DNA from: Selaginella moellendorffii
Lineage: Eukaryota; Streptophyta; Lycopodiopsida; Selaginellales; Selaginellaceae
Reading direction: 5' to 3'
NCBI RefSeq assembly: GCF_000143415.4
Contig: NW_003314334.1
Location: 738,799-802,798, forward strand
Length of the DNA: 64,000 bases
Shown here: piece after piece, positions 55,601 through 64,000 of the stretch
Layout of the letters: every line of letters begins with the position of its first letter
Numbering within the stretch: position 1 is the stretch's first letter
Notes under the pieces: generated by a model
Database searches by the model: none
What the model was told of the DNA's origin: nothing
What the model saw: only the letters and a program-made list of their open reading frames with translations
Translations under genes and position numbers: made by a program

Positions 55601-57000
55601 CGGACATCATTCGTGCAGGCAGGTTTTCGTGGGACGAGAATGCACGGTACGTTCGAACTTTTCGGCTCCGATTCTTCAACTTTCAGACTTTGAGAAGCAG
55701 TTCATCGTGGAGACGATGCCTCGGATGCAGGAGTGGGAGCGATCTTGAAGTTCGAGAGCAAAAGGTTCTTGGAAGCGGAGTCTCGCCAGCCGGCGTATGA
55801 TTGACAAAGTGGAGGCACTGCGAGGTCGCACGGATCACTTCAGTATGAAATTTCTTCTCGAGCAGCCTCGCCTTAACAAAAAGCAGAGGCAGCTTCAATC
55901 ACTCGATTTCACGATTGAGTATAAGCCAGGGAAAACAAACGTCGTCCCTGATGCGCTCTCAAGGATGTTTGAAAAGCCGGAGGTCAGTTGTCACACCAGA
56001 AATCATAAAGGGCTAATCCAACGATGACCAGACAACAACTTCAACGACGCGAAGATTTCCTTCCATGACGGCTTGCTCTAGAAGAAAGGAAGGATTCTGC
56101 AAGATCATCTTCACCAAGGCATTCTCGCGGGGCATCCGGGGGTCGTGTGGAAAGGAATGGAGTGTGAGATACGCACTTGGATCAGGGAGTGTCCAGAGAT
56201 AGTCGCAACACCTTGTCTTCTCAAGCATTTACCTTCTCCATCAGCGCAGCTCTCGTCCTCAGCTTCAAAGAAGGTGGTAGAGATCTTCTGGAGGGAGGTG
56301 GTGAGGTTCCATGGCGTTCCAAGCGAAATCGTCTCCAACCGAGACACCAGGTTTCTCAGCCAGTTTTGAAAAGACCTTTTCACAACGTTACTGAGCTTCA
56401 GCACCGCCTACCATCCCCAGACAGATGGTCAGACGGGACGGACGATTGGAGACATTGGGGATACGTGCGGACCAGCTGGGCACACTCGCGGAGTTTGCCT
56501 ACAACACTGCTCGGCACTCAACCATCGGTATGTCTCCATACCAGTAGCTTCCCCGATCTTGATGACAACTCCCACTTCATCAAACGACGTCAGTGACCAA
56601 GTGGAAGCCATCAGGAAGATGCAGCAGCTGATTGGGCAACGGTTGGAATCTCCTCGTGTAGTCACAGCTCCATCCCAGATTCTTCGGCACACTCAGGATA
56701 CTCGAAAAGATCAACGAGCTCGCCTATAAGTTGGCATTACCACCGGGGTCGCACCTACATAACGTTTTCGACGTGTCGGATCTCAAGCTTTTGCGGACCA
56801 GCTCCCGGAGTTTTTTCCTGCGCCGGAGTTTGTCTCCTCCGACAGGCAGCCTATGCTGCAACCGAAAGCACACTGGGAGATACAAGGTCAGGTGGCACGG
56901 AACGGATGACGAACAGGAACGGACCAGAGCTCCTCGAAACAGACCTGTTAGGACGTACTATAACGCATGAGAGTACGGAGGATTTATTACCATCTTCCTC
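52610..57000 (+). mobile_element. Ty3/gypsy retrotransposon B, defective (D2)
   Basis: 5' LTR about 52617-52765; primer site 52767-52779. Gag has WEEFKQRIREHFIITSVGEL and keeps the RDTRGDQHP/TWLKARYEV junction. Protease (SARVSCSMLIGGHQVKGEFF) lacks the DVV piece of A. Reverse transcriptase (FFDDILVYSRSW near 55330-55365), RNase H (IEYKPGKTNVVPDALSRM near 55913-55966) and integrase ([16 protein letters not shown] near 56320) follow. A chromodomain-like YKVRWHGTDDEQE lies near 56882. A 3' LTR start is at about 56968. Frameshifts lie in most domains and differ partly from those of A. This copy shows what the gap in A contains. Confidence 0.85.
52767..52779 (+). promoter_or_regulatory. retrotransposon primer-binding site (element B)
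   Basis: TGGTATCGTAGCC, one base after the LTR end CA, as in elements A and D. Confidence 0.7.
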
Positions 57001-57588
57001 GTCTCATCTCTTCTTTCACATCTTACCTTCTCTCCCCACATCCATCAGTTTAAGGAATTTAAGCACTGTCGGGATGATGGATGTCGAGTTTTGGCCTGGC
57101 ACCTGGGTTAAAAATTTACTCGCTCTCGCGATCATCTTGATGATAGACTATGGAGTTATCAGAAGAACTTTATCAACACTCGAGATACACTAAAAAGCCT
57201 TGCCATATACAACATTGCAGATCAACTTCAAGCAAGTGATGAGGTTGATCACTTACAAGTTTTCCGTCAGTTTACTTTGGATATTCCCCTACTCTAAATC
57301 TCCAGCGCCCAGCTGCTCACGATATCGCCAGGTTTTGGTGTGCGGGATCCTCGTCTTTGATTTCACTCAGCCGGAGCATTGTTTCTACAAGAATCTATTC
57401 AATGACAGCAGCTGAAAGACACTGTCCGGTGAGTGTTTCCACGTTCTCTTGACATCGATTTTGCTTCAATTGTTGTGGAAGTAAGTTCCATCGAATTAGC
57501 AGATGCATGGTTTACCCCTGGTAAAGGGATTCTTGTGCTTAAATTCCTTTCTTTTCCATAGGATCTATTAGGGCTTCAAAGGTTGGGT
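57001..57588. other. 3' LTR remainder and leader region before the orphan gene
   Basis: About 190 bp at 57026-57215 are absent from D1. They include a short coding-like frame (MMDVEFWPGTWVKNLLALAI, then DYGVIRRTLSTLEIH). From 57220 the sequence matches 23240-23772, ending in the conserved leader TTAGGGCTTCAAAGGTTGGG. Confidence 0.45.
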
Positions 57589-58435
57589 ATGGAAATTACT
57601 AGTAAGAGCGTTCCATTGTGGTGGTTCTTCTTACCTGTTTCAATAATTATGACTTGGGCCATTACTTTCTATGTTTTCACCATTTACATCACTTTTTATC
57701 CTCCAAAGTGGCACTGCCCAAGTGGTGTTCTCTATTGTCGAAGAGACTGCAATCCACTAAACCTTGGCTACCATTGGGGTTTTACGTCAGATTACTTGGC
57801 TTATGTAACAATTGGGCCAAAGTACTCTGCGATTCGATATTGGCAGCTTGTTTGCTTCACTCATCACATATATACATTTTTATCAGTGGGCTATATTATT
57901 GGAGGTAAGACAGTCTCATAAATATTATTTCTAAGATGTTTTTACAGCTATTATTGGAATCGTTACTCTCTTTCACTCCAGGTGCTGTATGCTGGTTAGT
58001 ATTTTTATTGGAGCAGCGAGTGCATTAGCAAGCACATATGTCTCAAATCGCTCCTGGTTTATCATTTGGCAAGTTTTGTCTGCAATAGCACATTCCTGTG
58101 CAGGAACATCAGCCATAATGAGATGGTTCATAGAAACACCCCGTTTTCTTGGCTCGAAAAGATGGCTTTTTCCAAATCATGGATTTGGTGACCGCCAAGG
58201 GCAAGATCATTACCACATATATGAGGTGATTGGTGGATATCCTATACTTTCTTTATGTGAGCCATGTTGCATACCTATAATTTATGTCTGTAAACGTCTA
58301 TATCCAGACTGGAGGTGGGGAAACAGGATGGTGTGCGTCATGGACTCTATTGTTGTTGTGGTGTTAATGGGGGAAATGGTAGCACGGGCTATGAAAAAAA
58401 GACACAGTGGAAGAGTAGCAAATGTTTCCGATTAA
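57589..58435 (+). CDS. orphan multi-pass membrane protein, two exons, intact copy 4
   Basis: Exon 1 is 57589-57904, the intron 57905-57947 (43 bp, shorter than in other copies) and exon 2 57948-58435, giving about 267 residues. It begins MEITSKSVPLWWFFLPVSII, has CPSGVLYCRRDC in the cysteine loop and ends RVANVSD. It is the most divergent of the intact copies (FGDRQGQDHYHIYEVIGGYP, VCKRLYPDWRWGNRM), yet the reading frame, splice phase and hydrophobic pattern are preserved. That supports a real protein under constraint. The D1 counterpart at 23773 is truncated. It faces the convergent PPR2 pseudogene immediately downstream. Confidence 0.75.
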
Positions 58436-58479
58436 GAAAGAAATATGGCTTCTTTTGTGTAATATTATGTGGTTGATGC

Positions 58480-59960
58480 GAAAGTTTGTAAAGGATTTGC
58501 AGTACTGGGGGCATGGGGAAAATCCTTGCCACTTCTTCCAGTGGCCTGATATTATTGTAGTTTAAAACACAAATAAGGTGGCCAAATGCCACTGCGTTGG
58601 CGAGCCCTGTCTGATTCTTCCAGGAATCCATTCTGGGCGTAGCACAGCAGTAGATTCGTCCATGACACGAGATCCTTGGCCGGCATTCTCCCTGGTGCGC
58701 GAGCTCCGTGATCATCGAGTTCCGTGTCACTCTGAGACGCGATCGAACATAGCCTGGCAGTCGCCGATCCGGGAGGCTGTAACATATACGAGACAAGATC
58801 GCGGAACGCCATCCCATCAAACATGTTCTTGGTGAGCGCAAGATGCCCGGACTGAGCATACAGTGTAATGAGCGAGTTCCAAGAGACCACGGTGATCCGG
58901 CATGGATCTTCTTCGCTTGGCCGAGATTGGAGCTCCGGATGTAGGATTGCACGACCTCGTTGCAGGACACGAGATTCCACAGTGGCATAGGAGGCTCTTG
59001 GATTGCTCCCTGGCAAAGCGTCGCGATGGGGCATTCGATCGAAGAGCCGGGATGATCGAAGAGCTCGGCGGCATTGGAGGGATTTCGGCGATCCATCTCT
59101 TGTATTCCACCAATCCGCCGATGGGAGAGCGCAGGCAGGCACGAAAGACATCGTCTCGAGCAAACTCTCGGCGTCGCAAAGCCTTCCGATCTCGCGAGAG
59201 TAGTGATTCCATTGGAACGATGCCATAGTCAGCGATCACAGGCGACCATAGACACGAACTGATCGCGGGCGATTAGGATCTTGCAAGCAGAGGACGGTGA
59301 TGAGCGAGACGAGATCGATCCTCACTCCGCCATCGAGCGTGGCCGTGGATGGCTTCCCTGTAATGCCCCTTTTAGGCATATGTTTCCATCATCAGGTTCC
59401 AGGCCGCCAGATCTCTCGTGCGCATTGCGGCAAGAAAAGCTCGAGCCTCGATCGCACGGCCATTGCGAGCGTAAGCGTGCATCAAACTCGTCCAGCACTG
59501 GCAATTCACTATCTCGTCCGGGATGCTGTCAAACGACATTGGATGGCGTAGCCCGAGAGGATCGCGTTCCAGGTGAAAACGTTCCATCTCGGCATTTTGT
59601 GCTGGATCATAAGCGCGTCCTCCATTCTCCCAGCCTGGCCGAGCATCGCGACGAGCATATCAAGTCCCTTGCGGGCATTTGCTGGTGGATCCCGCTGGGC
59701 ATAGGCGGCGGCGATTGATGTAGGCACGAGAGTCCGGCATCCGGAAAAACATCCTGTTGACCTCTTCTACAAGGCATAGCCAAGTTTCTCGTTGCCATCG
59801 TCTCACACCTCCACCAAATTCCTGATTTGCACGAAAGCTCCGACAGCACGAGATCTTTCTCGGGCTCAGTGTCGTAAAAAGCCTTAATTATACCCATTGC
59901 CTCATCTTGGCAAATGCTGGAATTAGAGCTAGGCATTTGATCGAATAGAAATTTACAAAG
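58480..59960 (-). pseudogene. PPR protein gene, degenerate (PPR2, D2)
   Basis: Counterpart of 24084-25500. Pieces include AFYDTEPEKDLVLSELSCKS, RMEDALMIQHKMPRWNVFTW, SLMHAYARNGRAIEARAFLA, RDLAAWNLMMETYA, MPLWNLVSCNEVVQSYIRSS, NSLITLYAQSGHLALTKNMF and DLVSWTNLLLCYAQNGFLEE. Frame changes occur between nearly every pair of repeats. It retains a segment around 58970-59030 that is deleted in D1. No E or DYW end is seen. Confidence 0.75.
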
Positions 59961-59989
59961 GCTTCAATGAAAAGAATACAATAAATTCC

Positions 59990-60650
59990 TTTTAGCATAT
60001 GCCCTGCTTGGCATATCCTCTGGTCCAATACTCATCCTCAGTGCAATGTGTATAGAATCAATGAGCGAGATTATGGATACAACATATGTTTCTAACACTT
60101 GGTTTTTAACCAAAGCTGCTGAATTAAAAAATTACTAGAGCATCACAACATTTTTATATATCCAATATGGAATTATATACTCTTCCATTATTAACTATAA
60201 CCATTCCCTACCAGATCAAGGGTAAAAAGTAAATATACATGATATGAAACATATGGTATAGATTCGTCCTCAGTGCATTCCTGTATCTCTATCTACACCT
60301 CATAATTTGATGATGTCCCTGCATAAGCATGTGCTACTTGTAAAGCAATGAATGTAAAACATATGTGAGCTCCTCCAATAGCAAAGCTAACTAGCATGGA
60401 TAACTTGTATTTGAAGTGAGTAGCAGTGCTTAACAATTATTCATAAATACCTCCAGCCACATAGCCCAGTGATAGCAAAGTATATAGATATGGAGTGAAG
60501 CAAGGAAGTTGCCAATATCAAATTGCAGAATAATTTAGCCCAAACTTCCCAGTTCCAATGTAGCATGAATAGAAACCCCAGTGGTATTTAGGTGAAGAAA
60601 CATCCTCTTTAAAGGGCTATAATTTAAATACACTAGTGTTTGGATTTCTT
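59990..60650 (-). pseudogene. older paralog of the orphan membrane gene, D2 copy
   Basis: Counterpart of 25540-26160, keeping a few more bases of exon 1 (KYHWGFYSCYIGTGKFGLNY region). The same diverged exon 2 and the same frame breaks show it was already a pseudogene before the duplication. Confidence 0.6.
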
Positions 60651-61070
60651 TCATCTTAGAACAAATAGCTTTTCAGAAAAGATCTCGGAGACAGTAAAGG
60701 CTTTTTTCGTTCTTGAATCCATATAGCTAGAAACGCAATAGCGACCACAAATCTTTTAGTGATATTTAAAGATAAAACCAAGCGCGAACTTTTTGTAATG
60801 GTCGGCAAGCAGCTCGCGCGCAGATTGAGCTGACTGGACACATCGCCTCTCAAATGATGTATATATCCTTTTTACAATCTAGCTTTATTTGTGGAGATCT
60901 TGGCCGTTTTCGATCTAGTAGCTACGTCTTGGAGCAGCTCAAGAGCCGGGAGCTTGAGCTGCACAGGAAGTGTTCCTGCCATTTTTCCTTCCATTCCTTT
61001 GAGTTTTGTTATACCAGAAGGAAGGGAGCTGAAGCTCTAAAGGTAGGCTTTCGCTTCTCCTTTTTTCTGA
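60651..61070 (+). other. conserved short segment between the PPR genes, D2 copy
   Basis: Counterpart of 26161-26570, with SSSYVLEQLKSRELELHRKC unchanged. Confidence 0.3.
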
Positions 61071-63690
61071 TCATTCTTTTTGTTGTTTCTGCATGTGATG
61101 GAACCGGTTAGCATCTCTCACGGTTATAGATACCACCACCTTGGATACAGACTTGATAGCCGAGTGGCAATCCCCACACACCCGCAAGTTCCTCAGCGAC
61201 GAGATCAATCCAAAAGCCACAGCCATCTTTTTGCAACAGCTCCTCCTTTTGCTCCTCGCCAACGTCATGAAAGATCTCCTTCGTGTTGGGAACGTAGCCA
61301 GCGTGCCGCATTTCTCTCGCCAGCCTCTGGAGATCCGCGACAATATCTTCGCTGTGAGGATGCGAAAGATCCCCCACCACGAAACTGTGAACTTCGCTGC
61401 CAACTTCGATGTTGCTGATCCCCGGAACTTTTCTCACTCGCCTCGACTTCATCAGGTTCCGGATCATCGACACCTTGTCCCTCCTCCGGATCGACAAGTA
61501 CATGTTCCAGAGAACCACGTATGAAGTCGTGTAGCCTCGAAGATCTTCGCCGCGACTCGCTCAGCTCAATCGGCTTCGCGGTGGATCAGGTGACAAGCTC
61601 CCAGCAGCGACATCCAGATCACGATGTCTGGAAGGAATGGCATCGAGTTGACGACGGTGCTCAGAGTTCTTCATGCAGCAATAGCGCTCTCTCCTCGGCA
61701 CCATCCCCAAGCAGACGAAGTGGTCCCAGCCCTCGGCCACGAGACCGACATGGCTGCACGAAGTTCGAACGTTCCGGAACGTTCGAGATTCATAAGATGG
61801 AAGACTTCCCCATTTCGAGCATAAGCCCACACCAAGGTCATCTAGGAAACGAAGTTGCGCATCTTCATGCTCTCAATCATGCTCCTGGCGGCACCGAGAT
61901 CGCTCAAAAACTTGCGGGAGAACTGTCCAGCAGACGATGGTCTTGCGTCACGGCACCGCCAAAGTGCCCACTCTCGGCATACGTGAGGAGCATAGACTGG
62001 ATTCTTTTCCGGGATTTGAACGAAGATTTTCTTCGCGAGGGCGACAAAGCCTTGGTAAGCTAAGCTTGCACAATCGCCGTCCACGCCACCACGTCCTTAT
62101 CCGGCATGGAATCAAAGATCTCTCTCGCGTTGGCAAAATCCCTTCTTTGGCCATTCTTGTAGTTCTCCGGAGCCGATGGAACGCCCTGTCCAATTCTTCC
62201 AGGAATCATTCTGCAGGTAGCACAGCAGTAGATTCGTCCACGACATGGCCGGCATTCTATCAAAACTCGATTTTGCTGCCTCGATTTGCCCCTGCGCGAG
62301 CGCTGTGATCATTGAGTTCCATATCACGGCCTGGAGCTCTGGGACACGATCGATCACCGCCGGGCAGTCCCGGATCTGGATGCCGCCACATATCCAGCGA
62401 TCATCGGGTTTCACGAGACAAGATCACGAAACTCCATCCCGTCAAAAGTGTCTTGGCAAGCTCAAGTTGCCCAAACTGGGCATACAGTGTAATGAGCAAG
62501 TTCCAAGATGCCACGTCATGATCCGCCATGGAATCGAAGATATTCTTTTCCTGGTCGAGATTGGAACTCCGGATATAGGACCTCACGACCACTTTGCAGA
62601 ACAAGAGATTCCAGTGGGGCATTCGATCAAAGAGGCTCTTGGATCGCGCAATATTCCCCTCCCTGGCACTTTGCGATGGCACATTCGATCGAAGAGCCGG
62701 GATGCGATCGAAGAGCTCGGCGGCATTGAAGGTGTTCCCAGGAGTATTTCGGTGATCAAGAGAGATCACGCATCTGCAGCGCTGCCGCAGCGCCCATACA
62801 ACTGGATGAGGAGATTGGCGAAGAAATATCCTTGCCAATGAGGAAAAACCTAAAGCAATCGTCGGCCAGCAGCCCTCACGAGATCCAATGCCGCTCCTCT
62901 AGCCCTCACGAGATCCAATGCCGCTCCTCTAGCCCTAGCAGCCCGACATTGCTCTCTAACCCAAAGTTTTGGTTAAGCAGATCATGGGCGACCATTGATC
63001 GCGGGCGATTCCAAATGGCTGCAAGCCGAGAGGATGGTGATGAACGACACAAGATCGATCCTCACTCCACCGTCGGGCGTGGCCTCGTGGAAGAGTTGGA
63101 TGGCATTGCTCAGTTTGGGCATATGCTTCCATCATCAAGTTCGTTTCACAGCATCCCGGAAGAGATCGTGAATTGCTGCTGGACGAGTTTGATTCATGCT
63201 TACGCTCGCAATGGCCGCGTGATCGAGGCTCGAGCTGTGCTCGCCGCAATGCCCACGAGAGTGGATATCTCCCGCATAGCCGGAGAGGATCGCGTAACGT
63301 TCCATCTCGGCATTTGCTGCTGGATCTTGAGGGCGTCCTCCATTCTCCCGGCCTGGCCGAGCATTGCGACAGGCATATCAAGTCCCTTGTGGCCATTTGG
63401 TGGTGGATCGCCATCGACATGCCCGTGCTGGGCATATGCGGCAGCGATTGATGTAGGCAACTGTGGCATTCGATCAAACAGCAGCTTCGCTCTGTCCAGG
63501 ATGCCGTTTTCCATCAGCCCATTCCAAGACACGAGATTCTACTGGGCCATCCGGGAAAACATCCTCTCTGCCTCTTCTACAAGGCATAGCCCGACACTAT
63601 TGCTGTCCGCGAAACCAAGTCCCTCGTCACCATTGTCTCAAACACACCTCGAGCCTAATTCCCGATGTGCTTGAAAGCTCTCACCAATGA
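61071..63690 (-). pseudogene. PPR-DYW protein gene, degenerate (PPR1, D2)
   Basis: Counterpart of 26571-28985 with a longer C-terminus. Repeats include WNGLMENGILDRAKLLFDRM, QAGRMEDALKIQQQMPRWN, WNLLITLYAQFGQLELAKTL, WNSMITALAQGQIEAAKSSF and SLAYQGFVALAKKIFVQIPE. The E region reads [20 protein letters not shown]. Then [16 protein letters not shown] follows, where the frame shifts to [20 protein letters not shown], ending [20 protein letters not shown]. The HSE motif expected after EELL is missing and the terminal DYW is lost. A 30 bp tandem duplication lies at 62871-62930. Not a functional editing factor. Confidence 0.8.
62871..62930. repeat. 30 bp perfect tandem duplication
   Basis: AGCCCTCACGAGATCCAATG plus CCGCTCCTCT occurs twice in succession. 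D1 has a single, slightly different version at the matching place. Confidence 0.9.
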
Positions 63691-63739
63691 AGTTGATAGT
63701 ATTGAGGTTAGTGAGATCCAGGTGGCACATGTCCTGCCA

Positions 63740-64000
63740 GGTTACCGGAGGGTTCATGGTTTATCAAATATAACCTTTTGTCCATCCATTGTTTCTTTTC
63801 ATGGTATCATATCCTGGGACGATGGCTCTCACTGGTGAGGAGGAGGATGAGCCACCTTAATCAGAAGTGGATGGCGCTTGTTGGCTGACAACAAGGTGAG
63901 CTACAAGATCATGGTTGCAAGGAGAGTTCTTGGTGTTGCACTAGAGCCCAGATCAGGGCAGAGGCACTGGGTGCTGAGACAGAGAAGTGTTGCTAGAGGA
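63740..64000. other. end of D2, with possible primer-binding site
   Basis: Matches 29030-29282. TGGTATCATATCC at 63802-63814 follows TTTTCA. The frame is interrupted by the window end. Confidence 0.35.

Larger units (their letters stand above)
40380..64000. repeat. D2: direct duplicate of 11058-29282, with IR2 arm inserted
   Basis: Gene order and strand follow D1 from the GLQD relic to the region after PPR1. Offsets are about 29.3 kb up to 47.03 kb and about 33.7-34.4 kb after 51.4 kb, because D2 contains the insertion 47037-51430. In 41169-47036 the two copies look nearly identical (differences scattered at roughly one to two per hundred bases). The retrotransposon and PPR parts show more indels. 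Confidence 0.85.

Overview
This 64 kb window is nuclear DNA from a land plant. The signs are 43-57 bp GT-AG introns, degenerate PPR-DYW pseudogenes, plant-type Ty3/gypsy (chromovirus-like) LTR retrotransposons with an initiator-Met-tRNA-type primer site, and plant D-3-phosphoglycerate dehydrogenase (PGDH) and cinnamoyl-CoA/dihydroflavonol-reductase fragments. The very short introns and abundant PPR genes fit a lycophyte such as Selaginella; that is an inference from style, not a database match. A 100-base N run (22665-22764) marks an assembly gap.

The window is a mosaic of duplicated blocks, and most coding sequence is broken. (1) 1-6640: a roughly 600 bp inverted repeat (288-890 and 5775-6376) encloses a PGDH C-terminal fragment and a reductase gene whose 3' part has been flipped. 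(2) 6645-11040 is the left arm of a long inverted repeat whose other arm is 47834-51945. Each arm carries a gene ending in a universal-stress-protein (USP) C-terminal half, plus an orphan membrane-protein gene. (3) 11058-29282 (D1) is repeated in the same orientation at 40380-64000 (D2). Each copy holds an acidic-loop multi-pass membrane protein, an unrecognised multi-exon gene and a weaker paralog of it, a truncated USP-ended gene, a Ty3/gypsy element and two broken PPR genes. D2 carries the right inverted-repeat arm as an insertion. (4) 29282-40380 lies between the duplicates. It holds an inverted gypsy copy, one intact orphan membrane gene, relics of the block genes, an LTR-gag fragment and a very AT-rich stretch.

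The genes with the best claim to be intact are four copies of a two-exon, about 270-residue orphan membrane protein (10137-10993, 33015-33871, 47875-48731, 57589-58435) and the 481-codon membrane protein at 41169-42614. The orphan family recurs at about 14 loci and sits at or near most block junctions. No pathway or operon-like cooperation is visible; what links the region is duplication, inversion and retrotransposon activity. All family assignments were made by eye from translated sequence.
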